Source: Zonotrichia leucophrys gambelii
Taxonomy: Eukaryota; Chordata; Aves; Passeriformes; Passerellidae
Direction: 5' to 3'
Assembly: GCF_028769735.1 (NCBI RefSeq)
Contig: NC_088173.1
Coordinates: 24,616,038 to 24,680,037 of the forward strand
Length of the DNA: 64,000 nucleotides
Below the pieces are notes generated by a model that saw only the letters and a program-made list of their open reading frames with translations, was not told the origin of the DNA and did no database searches. Below, one piece after another: positions 12,982 through 26,034 of this stretch (position 1 is its first letter; every line of letters begins with the position of its first letter). The position numbers were made by a program, and so were the translations under genes.

Positions 12982-13062
12982 GGCGGCCGCCTCTGCTGCC
13001 TTTTCGTCCCCTTTCTCGTCGCCGAGGCTGCCGGCGCCCATCGGGGCTGGCCAGGGCAGGGC

Positions 13063-16000
13063 GCAAGCTGCAGAGTTTACATGTTGCTGAGCGTAAAGCA
13101 GCCAAAACGAGATTTCTCAGCTTTCCTCTCTGTCAGAAATCCATTGGGGGAAATTTCATTTGTTCATTCTGAACAAAAACTCATTGGGGAAAAATGTTTT
13201 TCTTTTAGTCAACCCAAATCTGACCAGAAAAGTCTAAGGCAGCCCCTCCTCTGCCTCCAACTGTGAGAGCTAGGCCTGCAAATTTGATCTATAATTTTTA
13301 AAAATGAGAATTTTTTTCCGTCTAAGAATGGCTGCCAAAGCTTAGTGGTAGGACCACACTGAAGAGTGCAACAAAAAGATGCAATGATATCTTCAGATGT
13401 CCTTGGATGCATTGCCTCTTTAAACCACTTAAGTGATATAATGAGTTAAATAAAAGCATGTGTGGGTTTTTTTGTATTACAGAGCTGCTACTTACAGTAG
13501 GTGAACTACCTCAGTGTTTAATGTAATGTGTCAACGTCTTGACTCTCAACATCTGAAAGAACTAAGCTATAAATTCTAATAATGACTAACCTGCAGACTT
13601 CAAACTTGGTCTGAATTGGCTCCTCTTCTCTGTCATCTCCACCCAAAAAGCACAGCCCTTGCTCCATCTCTTCCTGGAGTATCCTAAGTCCCCGTGCCGC
13701 TTCCCCACCCGCAGCACCTGCAAGCCAAACCATTCCTTCTTCCCCTTATCTCTCTCTACCTCTATATACTTCCGTCATCTTATGCTACAGTGTCACTTTG
13801 GCATAGTTTTGTTTACGTCTTGGTTTGATAGCAATGAACTGACCATTATTCTCAGGAGAGACAGCATCTCGGTGTTTCACAGTTGCTTCACTTTTTTACA
13901 TCCTGTAATTTTTATTACAGGGATTTTTTGGTTACTTGCAAAGTGATCTGATAATCTAATTGCATCGTTTTCCTCAGGCCTTCACAAAGCCTTTGACTTT
14001 TTAGAATCATCTCTCTAAATCCTGAAAATAACACTTTTTTCTTAGCATTTCTGTTTAATACTTGCCTTTTGAACTCTTTCTGAAGAGAGAAACGCAATTA
14101 CCTGCTCCGGAGCAGCCTGCCCTCATCCATCTGAAGGGACGACACCTGCTGTGGTATCTAAGGAACACTTTTTGAAAAGCTATTTTTCTATTGGCTTACA
14201 GTGTCAATGACCCAACAACAACTGGCAAAGGAGCTGTTTATCAGGTCTCTCCCTTGCAAATTGCTGTTAATGGGCGCACATACTTTGTACCCACATGAAA
14301 CCATGCTTGGTGGGCTGTGTGGGTGGACCTGAACCTGCATTCCTGCAAATACTTGAGGGCACAGCCTAGTCACATCCTTACAGTTAAATGTTGTCTTGAG
14401 ATACATTTGAGAAAAGTGTACATTTCAGCTAATTTTTTCTCTCAGTTTTACACCCCTTAAAAAGTATTGCCCACCTTGTCATCTCTTGTTTATTTGGTTG
14501 CCACTTCAGTGTTGCAGTCTGATGGAAGATCTGCTGGATATTCTCTCCATACACATTAAGCAAGAGTAAGTCATGACTTGAGTTATGGAAACCTCATTGG
14601 TAGGATGTCTCTGGAGGTAGGACAAAATATCCTATGTCCTACATCCATAAGAGAAGGGCTCAAAAAGGTGTTTTTTAGTTATGATTACTTTAGGGAAAAC
14701 AAAGATGAGTTTGGGTTTATATATGTCTGACTGTCAGAGTTGGTAAGCATACCCCCACCATGCAGAGGAAGCTGAGATACCCTACATAGCTGCAAACCCA
14801 TGTGCAAGAGTAGTAGTGCTGCATTCCAGCACTGAACTTGTTATTCCTAGTGCTGGTTTAGAGATGGAGATTGGGACCTTGATTTCACTTAATACATGAC
14901 TGACAGTGCCATTCTAACATCAAAATCCTCCATCCACATGCTTTTAAGGAATGAGGAGCCAGAGCCTGTCAGGTGGATTAGCCATATGTCAACTCCCCAG
15001 TGCACTGACACAGAGCCATTGTTGATCTGAAAACTTGATCTCAAGCCAAAGGGAGCAATTATATAACCTAGATATCTGAAAGGCGAATAGTACAAAAACA
15101 AACAAGAAAGGACAATTATCCTTACTTACACATGTGTACATTTTACTACAACTATTAGGCAATCAAGACTGTCATCTAATTGGCTTTTTTTAAATTACAA
15201 AAATGATGGAAGGGTTGCAGTAATTAAAAAGTGCAGGCAATATGTTGAAAGGTGATAAATTACATAAAGGCAAAGTGAAGATGAAGCAAAACTTTTACAA
15301 GTATTTATTTATTTGCTGTTCCACAATTTAGATAATTTGTGTGTTTGCTGTTTGTCCGTTCCTGACTGCCATTATCAAGCCAGTGTGAAATTGGTCAGAG
15401 GGGCAGAGAGCTGTCACAAGAACTTGAGTTACCAGTGTGGAATATTACTTTAAAAATTGGTGTCAAGTCCCAGAAAAGCCACAGGAATGAAGCTCCTCAC
15501 CAAGATAGATTGCATGGGCAAGTTCTATGGCACATGCCTGAATTGTCATGAACATCCAAAGCAAACTTTGGAAAACTGACAACAGAAGATAAAGGTCCAC
15601 TAGCATTATTCCTCCCACATGGTTAAAGGAGACAAACGTGCAATTAATTCAGCTTATTTATTAGGACAGTGCCTAGGGCCCCTCAAGGTGGGGCCTTATT
15701 ATGTTAGGCACATTAAAGCAGAACAAGCCTCTGCCCCAGAAAGACGTATACAAGTATATCTCCTTGAGCAGGGCAGGAGAGAGGAGGATGAAACATAAGC
15801 TGAATGAAATAGCTGTCAAAGGGATGTTAAGATGATACTCTAAAGCACACTGGAAATTATTCTAGGAGGAAAGTGTCTACCTAGGTAGTTTGAAAGGCCA
15901 GCCTTTCCATATTGCCCTAAAGCCATCTTCCAGAGATCTGCTACAGAGCTTGTAGCCACTGTCAAATCGCACAGGAAGGTCTTCAGTCCATAGTAAATTC

Positions 16001-16862
16001 TTAGGACCCACCTGATCCTCAGGGCTGATTTCCCACATAATTATTCTTGGGAAGCTAATGGCCCCTGTGTTTCAAGGGTCCTGGCATCAAGTCTGCAAAC
16101 CTACATGCAGTTAAATACTCAACATCTGGACACACACTCTTGTACCTATTGACTCCTGAGGCATTATTTGCAACATATTGCTTGCAACCATTTATTTGTA
16201 TTTGCAGCTTCCTTGGATTTTCTTTTCTTTTTTTTTTTCCTTTTTTCTTTCCCCCAGAGATGTCCCATGTTGCACAGCCTTCTAGCACTTTATGTGCACA
16301 TTTCTGAATTTACTTTGGATTCGTGGGACTGCTCCTCACTGGCATGGGCAAATTCTTTATGATAAGTACTGTTAGTAATGATATTTACTATTTTTCTCTT
16401 CTTTCATAGTTTCAAAGTATTGAACAAATTAACGATCTGAGCTGCTAGAAAATCTCTTCTAACAGCATTTCAGATTTCACAAACCTAAACATTTGTTCTG
16501 TGGCCAGACTGTCAAGACACTGCAGTGCAGGTACAATAGTAACCTCTAGCTGAGAAATGTCAGACTTGACATTGTCTCCACTTCAGCACCTGTGTATGCA
16601 TACACAACCCTGTAAGTTAGACGTGTTAGTTATCCAGCTGAGGTCACAAACAGTGGATACTCTCACTGGGGCTGGGGGCAGTTATATATGGTGTGTAAAG
16701 AGTGATTTCAGTAAGAATAAGGCTTGGTTTGGGTTAAGGGATAAGAAGGAAAGGACCCAAGCAAAAGACTAGTTGAGAGGGTGTTGTACACAATTTTGGC
16801 TGTAAAAGCCTGTTCAGATCAGGAAGTAAAATGGCTGTCAGGCCTTCTTGCCAACTTTGGCA
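13063..16862. other. Non-coding stretch next to the CpG island, one SINE piece, no gene seen
   Basis: Mostly AT-rich unique sequence apart from the repeat at 15650-15770. No exon with support on either strand. Confidence 0.5.
15650..15770 (-). mobile_element. Ancient SINE fragment (same family as 30415-30540 and 56325-56450)
   Basis: The segment GGACAGTGCCTAGGGCCCC, then GGTGGGGCCTTATTATGTTAGGCAC, then CTCTGCCCCAGAAAGACGT follows the order of an old amniote repeat ('gacagtgcctagaggcccc ... ggggccccattgtgctaggcac ... ccctgccccaaagagct'). The tRNA-derived end expected to its right is not preserved. Family assignment is from memory. Confidence 0.55.
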
Positions 16863-16991
16863 TTAACAGGAAGCACGGAAGCCAACGGATTGCGTGCTGG
16901 CCTCAAACTCGTAAACCTCGTGGCCTGCGAGCTGCTGGCTGAGCGACACAAGGAGCACTTCACTTCCCAGGGCTTCTCTCTCCTTTCCCAT
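16863..16991 (-). CDS. Small CpG-rich open frame, 42 codons, unknown (speculative)
   Basis: ATG at 16991-16989 to TAA at 16865-16863. The frame has protein-like composition (MGKEREALGS at the start, then LLVSLSQQLAGHEVYEF) and holds at least seven CpGs in 85 bp, unlike its surroundings. The start context is weak (T at -3, G at +4) and an out-of-frame ATG overlaps just upstream. I recognise no homologue and no signal peptide or domain. It could equally be part of a 5' exon or a conserved element near the presumed TRIM2 promoters. Confidence 0.12.
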   Translation of the reverse strand: MGKEREALGSEVLLVSLSQQLAGHEVYEFEASTQSVGFRASC

Positions 16992-18176
16992 CCATTGCTA
17001 CTCTTTTAGATCATGAGCTCATACACAGAAAAGCTGTTTTCTTATTCTGTCTATGAAGAGCAGAGCCCTGAGCTCAGTTGGGCCTCTAGGCACCAGGTTA
17101 ATATATATAATAATAGCGTGGTACAAAAAAACAAAGGCATAACAGTTTCATGACAGAACGCATCTCAGATGAGTTAATGTGCGCAAAGCACTTTGAAGTT
17201 GAAAGGTTCTGCAGCGTGTAAAAGCTGAGCATTGCTTTCATATGGATTTGTTGATCTTGAGGACTCAGGAAGCCACTCCAAAAGCGCCTCTACTCAGCAG
17301 AGTGTGAATCCCTGCTATTCACTCCAATGATCTCCAAATGGAGTAGTATGTTCAAGAAATTCCTATTTGAGGATGTCATTAAGAAAACCCATGTCATTAT
17401 AAGCAAATACCTTAAGTTTTAGCACCTCTCTATATTAAAAACAAGCATCCCTGGGGGAAAATGCAAATAGTCTTTTCACAATCCTGCTGATTTTGGCATT
17501 ACCCCTTCTCCACTGCACTGAGTCACTCTCACTTTCTTGTTCTCTTACATTAAGTTGCCATGGGAAATACGAAAAGAAAAAGTGTTACAACCTGCCAACA
17601 GATTGACATGAATCTTGTTCATTCTGGCTCCTGAAGCTGGATTGACTTTCCAAGGTTCCCTGAAGCCTAGTTGATCCCTTGCCAGTAATAAATGGCATTT
17701 TGTGACTCCATCCAGTCTTGCTTGGCCAAGCTCTTTCTGGGGCTGAAGCTGAGACCCAGCCCAAACATTCCCCAACAGATTTGAGATCCACACTGCTACT
17801 TTGGATCATGCTTGCTGTAGTTGCTGTCATACCTCACCACTCCTTTTAGAATATTATATACTGCATTTCAAGGGAGCAGTTTAGCTCAGGACTCAGGACC
17901 TGTCTCATGAAGTGACACTCAGGCACACCCAGAAGTGGTCCCAGAGCTCATCTTCTGACTGGATGCAGTAACTGAGCAAAACATCCCCTAAAGAAAGCAG
18001 AAGAGAGACAGGAAAACAAGGGACTACACAGAGCAGCTTTGACCCTAATTTTGGTGGTTCTGCATCATTTCAACTCTTCCACCCCTTTGGTGTACGTATT
18101 ATGATAGAGATTCACAGTGATATGCACGCTTATGCATGCATCGACCCAAAGGGAGAAGAGCTCTGATTAAACACAC
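16992..18176. other. Intergenic or intronic, no gene seen; possible ancient repeat tail at 17150-17240
   Basis: Unique sequence. Within it, GAGTTAATGTGCGCAAAGCACTTTGAAG followed by GCAGCGTGTAAAAG resembles the 3' tail of CORE-SINE or L2-type elements ('gttaatgtttgtaaagcgctttgag ... gcgctatataa'). The assignment is weak. Confidence 0.3.
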
Positions 18177-18300
18177 CTGACGGACACCCGCCGTCCCCAC
18201 GGCCGTGTCCCCTCCCACGGCCACCGCCGTCCTTCCGAAGCCGGTGCCACTAGATGGAGCTGAGAAACAAAATTCCTCCCAGGCCATGTGCGCGGCTGCA
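18177..18300 (-). promoter_or_regulatory. Small CpG-rich spot; possible alternative promoter or first exon
   Basis: About 13 CpG dinucleotides in about 125 bp, far above the surrounding sequence. On the minus strand a start codon at 18287 in good context (CGCACATGG) opens a 37-codon frame that ends exactly at a CAG|GTGTGT donor (18177/18176). A CTCF-like motif lies at 18244-18262. If TRIM2 lies toward position 1, this could be an alternative 5' exon, but the encoded peptide does not match a TRIM2 isoform I know. Confidence 0.2.
18244..18262 (+). promoter_or_regulatory. CTCF-like motif
   Basis: GTGCCACTAGATGGAGCTG closely follows the CTCF core CCAC(C/T)AG(G/A)(G/T)GGC(G/A)C, with the common CCACTAGATGG variant. 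A motif match only. Confidence 0.35.
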
Positions 18301-21300
18301 TTGCATAAGTCTCAAGTTGCAACTTGTTTCTTGCTTACTGGGCACTAATGTTGTTTCCCTGGACAGTTGATACAGGGACAAGCTGTGGCGAATTGTCATT
18401 AAGAGATTGCAAAACCATACTCCCCAACCACGCTGATTCACCCTTAGTGGAGGATGATGTCAGTCTGGGCAGATTTGGCAGCCAAAAATGAGTTTGGGAA
18501 ATGAAAGGAGGGGCTTCTGCATGGCCCACAGTTTATGGGGTGGAAAAGCAGTCTCTGTCATAACTTATTCTGGTTAACTAGGGAGCAGGGAGGTTGGCAG
18601 CCTCTGCCCATTTAGTGAAAACCCTTCTGCTCATCAACAGTCTCCTGAGAGCCTGGGAGACTGGAGGAAAGCATCTCTGCTTTCCCTATGCTTGCCTTTC
18701 CAGACTTCCATATGATCTGGCGGCAACAAACAGGACACAAAACTGCCTGTTGTCCTTGGAGGGATTCCCTAGGAAAAGCAATTGTAAAATAAAACCCTAT
18801 CCTCATGGTCTGGATGGAGCAAAAATTTCAGGGGAGCAATCAAAATGCAAGCGCACCAGATAGCCGAGCACCTGTCACACCCATCCTGCATGGGGAGTGG
18901 TGCTGAGAGGCTGAAAACTGGCTCAGTGGAAATACGCCGCCCTGGGACAGCCCGCTTGAAAGATGTGGCACTGCCAGCTCTTGTTTACACAGGGCATTGG
19001 CTGCTGAGCTCTGTCTCCATCTCTTTGGAGGCAGGCAGGCTGAAGTCTGCCCTGCTCTCCACAGTGGAAGGGTTATCCCACTGTAAAGATGTTAAAACCA
19101 TTCCATTTATTTTGTAAACTACTTTACTCATCAATGGTACCATAACTAAACCATTGTGGTGGTGGGAAATCTGCTTTGTAATTTTTTAAGATGTTATAAA
19201 CAGAGGAGATAAATGAATGTGGAAATAAAAGAAGGAAAAGGTGAAAAAAATATATATATTAGCAAATTGGGTAATTGCAACATCTAAAAAAAATTTAGGA
19301 TGCAGATTGCCAGGCGAAATTTTCATTTTACCTGTTGACAAATATAATGGACTGTAGCAAGCTAGGAGCAGAATGCAAACACAACCACAGCTTGTAACAT
19401 TAAACTTCATTTAGGTTGTGTGTTAATATGGGAATAGGGATAAGCTAAATCTGCATTATAGTGGGCCCAATATAAACCAGAAAAACCAATGTGAAAACAG
19501 AACCAAATCTTTGAACTTTGAAATACACTTATGAAAATTACATGGCCATGTGAGAAAAAAAAAATTATAGTAAACCACGGGATGAATCAGCAAGTGTAGT
19601 GTTTCTGTCCAAGTCTAACTGTATTATCCAAAATAAGCCTATTTTTGCCTTCACCTAATCAAGTGCATCTAACTGCAAAGATAGAGTGTATAATCTCTTA
19701 TTTTCATAATTCCACATGTGTGCCATAAGTTCAGTTTAAGATTACTCTAAAATGAATGCTCTCTGCATCCCAGCTCTTTAGGTGGCAAATGTCTGCAGGC
19801 AGACACCACTGAGATGTTTTAACCTTACATTATGCAGAGTGGGTCGTACAACAGTAGGTTTCTACAATGGTAGCCAAGCAGCTAAGCGTTGGAAGACCAC
19901 ATGCTAAGGTGCTTTGCAGTCAAGGTGTGTTAAAACCTGCAGGAAAGGGTGTGGTACGCTCACAAAAGTGTGTCCCTGGCCAAGGTGTTCCCAGGAACGT
20001 GGGGTGAGTCACCAGTGTCACATTGCTTGGCTGCCTGTGACAGGTAGCTGCATTATTACTAAACAGAGGTATGAGTGAGCCTTGCTACATGCAGGCACTG
20101 AAGTGTGATGTGAGCACCTGATGCTTTACAGAAAAACTCAAAGAGCACACAGGACTCAAGCTGTAGCATCATAGCCTGACAGAAAAAAATGGGCCCTCTG
20201 TGCCTGGTGAGCAGCTGTGATGAGATTAATAAATTTGAAGAGTGTAGCTATATATTACCCCACTGTAAGGAACAGAAATAGCTTTTCAATAATTTTGAAG
20301 CTAATTTGATATTTAATTTCAGAAAGCAAATCAGTATCTGCTATAGTTGCAATTTGATGTTGGGAAGCTGTGAAAATAAAACTTTTTTTTTCTTACCTTA
20401 TTGGGCTTTAGACAAACTTAGATGTTATCCTTAGTCAAGGGTAATTCATCCTTTGACTTCAGCTGTGCTTTGCTGACACACCAATGGGAGCTGTGGTGTT
20501 TCACTGTCACATTAAAGCCTCTTTGGCTGTACAGAGGTGCTCCCTTTCCCAGGTCCCTGGGACATTGCACCATTCCCTGTGCCACCAAGGAGGCTTCCCT
20601 CCAGACCTGCCAAGGCTCGTCAGCCACCCAGCACGCTCGCACACCGGCCTCCGGTCAGGACTTCCAGTTCTGCTGCAGCACCTTTTGGAGAGGCAAAACT
20701 CAGGGACCTGTGCAAGCCCAGCCCATCACACCTGTGGTGCTGGGGGAGTTGGACACAGCTCAGGAGCTGGTCCTGAGCCCCTGCACCCTGGCTGGACAGC
20801 CCTGGTAACTCCACAAGAGCAGGTGGGTGACAGGGCAAAACATGCCAAAGCCTGCCCCAAGCACAGCTGTGGCCTGAGAGGGTTTGCAAGATTTGCCTCT
20901 GCCCTGTAAGAAACGTGATCACCTTGCACTTTTGGGGGCCCTCTCTGGCTCCTGAACTCCCCAGTTTTATGGGGCCTTGGTGCAGCTAGCACAGGGAACC
21001 TCACTGCCCAAAAGCCCAGTCCAACCATGGCTTATGGTGCATATAGAGAAGACACTCCTTCATCCTCACAGGCACAAGGGGATGGCGGCAGCATGGCACT
21101 CACCCAGAGGCAGAGCCATGTGAGTGTCTCATCAGAGCATCCCCAGCTCCTATCCCCTCCTATCCTGCACATCCTGGCTGCAGAGGTGACAACAAGCACT
21201 TTCAGCCACTCCTGGCCTGCTTGCTTTCCCGTACCCTGGACCCTGTGTGACTGACATAAATCCAAGGTGAACACAGCCTCAGGCTTCAAGTCACATTAAT

Positions 21301-24300
21301 CCTACTACAAGTTCATACAGTGTGGTGCCGCCAAGGAGCTCCATGCAAGAAATGGAAGAAAGTGGAGAGAGAAATAAAAAGGAAGTGGGGAAAGTTGGCA
21401 TCTGTGCTAGGGACATGGCGGAGACCAGTTGGAGGGTTTCTGACTGCAAGTCTCAGATCACCTTTCGTTTCAAAGGCAATCCTCTCCATGAGCTGCAGCA
21501 CCCGATCTTGCATCCCTGATGGAGAATGAAAGAGGAGACATGGTGGGCCACAGCATGCAGGGAGAGGTGCGAGAGAACCTAGTGTGTTTTTCCACCCAGA
21601 GCCCCTCACAGCATAGCACAGTTGAGTACAAACCTTGCTGATAGAGTAAGCTGAATGGAAGGTACTTTTTTCTCTGAAAGGAGTGGTTTTTGCTAGGAGC
21701 AGAAGGAAGAGGGCCTCTTTCAGCTGGGGGAAAACTTAACACCACCAAATCCCTGTCGTATGGCCATAGTTCACAGCACCTTCCAGTTAGTTACAGAATT
21801 GGGAAATGAACAGGCTGAACTTGCCCACTAGCTGATGTGAGGAGAAATAAAACTAACAAAATCCCTTGTCCTCTGACAGGTTTGCACCGGTCCAAACTGA
21901 TGCCTGGGCTCAGGTAGCATCTCTTGAGTCCACCCACTGATGGGGATAACTGGGGCACAGTGACCCTATAAGCACTGCCTATACACAGGCAGCTGGGACA
22001 GGGAGATGGAAAAGCAGTCTCTGCCCCATGGTAGTCACTGGCCAAAACTGTGAGCCCAGCCAGGCACAGGGCTGGCTGTGTGCCAGTGTGCTGCCATGCC
22101 AATCCTCTTGGATACCAGAGTTTAGCTGGGAAAAGCACTGCTCCCTGGCTGGGAGACAGGAAGATTTGGCTGAAAACTGCTGGCACATGAGAAGGCTCAG
22201 CAGGATGAAATGGCAAAGCTTTGCTTTGACTCTGCTGCTGAGCTTACAGGTGACACTGAGGAGACTTGAACAATCTGAAGACAGAATGACTTTTTAGGTC
22301 TGTCAGAAACAACAGTTTTTGTCTCAGTTTTCCTCTTTGTCTGTCAAACTCCAAAATCAATTCTTTGGCCCGGAAACATCCAGCCAGGAAAGATGTGAGG
22401 TGAGGTGTTTTTTCTCTGCCTGTATATCACCATTGATACTGTTCACCACAGGTTTAGCACTAAACATTCTGGGTTGTTTCATCCCTGTCTCTTCTACTCT
22501 GCTTTATAATCCCCACAACCAGTTCCTGCACTTACCAAGGAGGTGTGTGTCCTCCTAGGACAGACAAGAGATTGGTTTTAAGTACAGCATCTGTTAGTTA
22601 TTGTTTACAGTGAAAGCTTCAGCTTTGACCTCAGACCAATGCAATGGCTCTGAGTGCTGGAGAACGATAAATTAACATAAATCTCTCAGTCATTTCCTTG
22701 TGTTCATCTGCTGTACATGCAGGCTCCAGGCCACAAGCTCCAGTAAAGCCTTCAGAGACAGACAGCAAAGGGAGACACGGATGACACACACTCCCAGTTA
22801 TGCCAAGCTCCTAAAACTAAAGCTGGTAAGAGCAGTGTGAGATGCCCTGCAGGTAGCAGGATGGTGTCTTTTTCCAAGGACCCTTTCACTGGGTAACAAT
22901 GAAAGGACAACAACTGTCAGGGAGGCCTCTTGCTGCCCTGCTTTTACATGTGAAAGCCTCATTTGCTTTGCCAAAACAAAGCTGGTGCCTCTCAACAGCA
23001 GAAATCCTCACGTCTACAAGAGGCCTGCCTGTCCCAGCACAAGATATCTGTTGTGGTCACATCCAAAGACCCCACATCAAGATTGGAGTGGGGCTGTGGT
23101 ATATCTGCAAAGCAAAACACTGTGCAGGAAGCCCCATGCCCTGCCACAGTTTCCATGCTAGTGTGGAACAGGACAGGGATACCAACAGCTGGCTGCATGT
23201 ATGGTCACGACTAATGGCAACTCAATCAGCCTGGAAAGCATGTTCTAGGAACGATTCAAAATCACTCATAAAGGAAACCAAACAAACCCTTGTACAACAA
23301 ATAAAGTCAGTAAGCTTTAAAGCTATCCCAATCAGCACTCACTGTCCCACATGGACTGATACAGACTGTCACAGCCTTTGTGGCCCCACTCTGTGTGGTC
23401 AGGGTGGCACAGACTGCTCTGAGCAGCCAGGAGGGCTGTGAAAGTAGGGCAGGTGACACTGCAGAGCTGCCCCGTCCTCTGCCACAGAGCACATGCCTGC
23501 TGGTACCTCTCACAGGGCTCCTTATGCCTTCAGTAACTCTGCTCCTGCCAAAAATCGGCTGGAGGGAGCCTAACCCCACACAGCTGCAAGGCACTTACAA
23601 TGGGAATGCAAATTAAAGCCACCCATTTATGTAAACTACCTCAAAGTACTGAATACAAAAGCAGATGCATGGAAACAGAATTGCAATACCAGTTTCAGGC
23701 AGGATCCACTGGAGCACAAGATGAATTATATCCATATAGGATTTCAAAGGAGAGTGTTAGGACAGACTGAGTTCTGCCCACGTCTTAATGACCTGAATAG
23801 ATTAGCCTCTCCCTCCTCACTACCTTATGCTATCCAGCTGAGGATTGACACTGCAGAGGTTTTCGCCTTCACTTCAGGCCTTAAAGCAGAGCTTTGGGGA
23901 GAGGGCAGGGGACAATGATGTCTTGCTGCATCCCAAGGAGCTCCCACCATCTCGATGTGTGGCTTGTTTGCAGAGACAAACCCTGGGGCCAGTCTCAAAA
24001 TAGGGAACAGGCAAAGTGAAAGGAGGGAGAGCCTAACTGAGTGCACTTGGGGTGGGCAAGCAAGGACAAGCGTGAATAGTGTCTAAAATGAACCTTTCTC
24101 TGGTATTTCTCAGGCATCAGTAGAGAAAAGTGAGAGAAAAGAGAATAAACAAAGGAAAGAAACAACAAAGGAAGAAATATGATGTTAAATGGATGGAGAG
24201 TTTAAACCAAAAAAACACCAAACCATCCAAGGGATTAATGAAGGGCATAGAAGCTGCCTCTGCACCTTGCAGTTTCTTCCTTACAAGCTTCTCCCAGTTC

Positions 24301-26034
24301 TGTGAAAGAGATGCCTGCTGTCTGGTGGGGAAAGGCAGAGCAGGGCTCCCCACAGCCTGTGCAGGGCTTCCCTGCAGGGCACACTGCCCATCCCTGTGCC
24401 GAGCAGCTCTGCCCTTCCGGAGCGCAAGTAAATAATCCCACGCGCGCACGCCTTGGGGCCAGTACATTTCTCCTGGGTGAATGCAGTTTTTCCAAGTGAT
24501 TAAGATAGGATAACCAGGAGTAAGGGACCAGATTAGAAAGTAGAGCTCACAAATTTTCATGGAAGGCCAGGAATGCTGTGCCACAGGTAAGCACTGCTGT
24601 CACCTCTGTTGTTTTTCAAGACTGGTTTCCAAAGGCAACTTTTGGTTTGCGATAAACAGCCTTGGAGTCACTCCAGATTTGTTCTCTGTAGATCACATCC
24701 ACTGACTGTCCCCTTGTCAGGGTGGTAGGTGTCCTTATTGCCCCAAGCCTGTAGCCCCTGAGGGAGCCCTCCTGCAGCTACAGGAAACACCCCATCAGGT
24801 CTCCTATGTCCTCCATGCAGCACAGAGGGTCTGGATGGCTGCATACAAGAGCCCACCCCAACCCTCCTTGCAAAGCAGCAGAGACTTTTGGGTAGGGCAG
24901 ACCTAGGGCAATGTTAGCATCACTTAACCCAAGCAGGCAGGTTCAGATGAGGCAACCTGACACAATCTGTGTTTTACTTCTCTCTATGCCAAGAAAAAAG
25001 TGCAGCTGTTTGGGTTCCCATGGCATTTATTTAATACCCTTTTATCCTAAGGTCTGTGTTCTTTCATGTAATAAACAAATCACAAGTCTTGTTTTACATA
25101 TCTTCGCACATTAAATCTCTTTCCAATTCTTCATATGCTTGTCTGAAAAGTGCCTGGCAAACAGCTGCATTAAACAAAAATTAAGTCAAGGTTGGAGCTC
25201 CTGTACCTAGAGCCTGAGGTTTTATAGAGCTTTCTTTGTGCAGCTTCTATTTCTGTCTGATTAAGCTAATTCTCAGAGGTTAAGCTATCTAAACTGAATG
25301 GGTACTGAAGCATTTAAAGTGTAAATGCACTGATCTTTAATCACAGTCTGCAGACTGCACCTCTTTCTCCATCTGTATGTATGTGGGAGCTGTTTCCCTG
25401 CAATATCTTCATGTTACACCTGCATCTAGTAGCATATCACATGCCACAATTAACCAGAGTGTGCTGGAGTGAAGGACAATGTGTCCAGGTGTATGGAAGT
25501 GAAGCTAAATGTGCAGCTACAGCAGCTAAGTTGACCCCATCTTCTCTCTGTGTCCTGCTCCTCTCACAGCATCTTCTGTGTCAGTACCCACACTGCTGGC
25601 TTGGTAAGGAAACACTCTGCCGGCATGAAAGTCAGGGAGGGGGACAAAGGCAAAGACACAGCTCCCACAGTAATGCATTTCAGACAATTGAGAGCTGCCA
25701 AGCTCTCCTCCCTCCCTCCCAGTATCCCACTGTGATATTCAGAAGTCCTTTGATTTTTACATTTGAGAAAAATCCTTACAGAGGGAGTATTTCCAGTCTG
25801 GCATGGTGTGCCCTGGGAAAAGAAGACAAACTAGAGCTGTTCTGCAGCTCTGGCTCATAGGGGTTGTCAGGGAAGAGTGCAGTGAGCCTGATGCAACTCT
25901 CCAAATCCCAGCACTAGGCAGTCCCGGGACTTCCCAGGCCACAGGCAGCATCTGCAGCAGCAGCAGCTCTAACAGGCCTCCATAGCCTGCTTTCCCATTA
26001 ATTTGCCTAATTGCTTTTTGAACCAATGTATAGT
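18288..26034. other. Intergenic, no gene seen
   Basis: Long unique stretch; GC rises at 20.5-21.2 and 21.9-24.4 kb. The longest frames (22899-23441 plus, 180 codons; 24117-24584 minus) have no recognisable domain and overlap frames on the other strand, as expected by chance in GC-rich DNA. Confidence 0.5.

Larger units (their letters stand above)
12580..13062. promoter_or_regulatory. CpG island, candidate promoter (TRIM2 by synteny)
   Basis: GC-rich block with dense CpG, in contrast to CpG-poor flanks. It has a cluster of GC boxes (GGGGCGGGACGGGCGGG and GAGGGGCGGGCTC at about 12686-12720), TATA-like sequences on both strands (CATAAAA at 12742-12748 plus; TATAA at 12809-12805 minus), CCGCCATCTG at 12966-12975 (YY1/CTCF-like), and NotI-type GCGGCCGC at 12983-12990. 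No long conserved reading frame starts here, so it looks like a promoter with a non-coding first exon. In human, TRIM2 follows FHDC1 in the same orientation; here that means minus strand, running toward position 1. The target gene is inferred. Confidence 0.55.

Noticed and set aside
22899..23441. 180-codon open frame on the plus strand
   Set aside because: GC-richer DNA gives long chance frames; an overlapping minus-strand frame is equally open and no homology is recognised.
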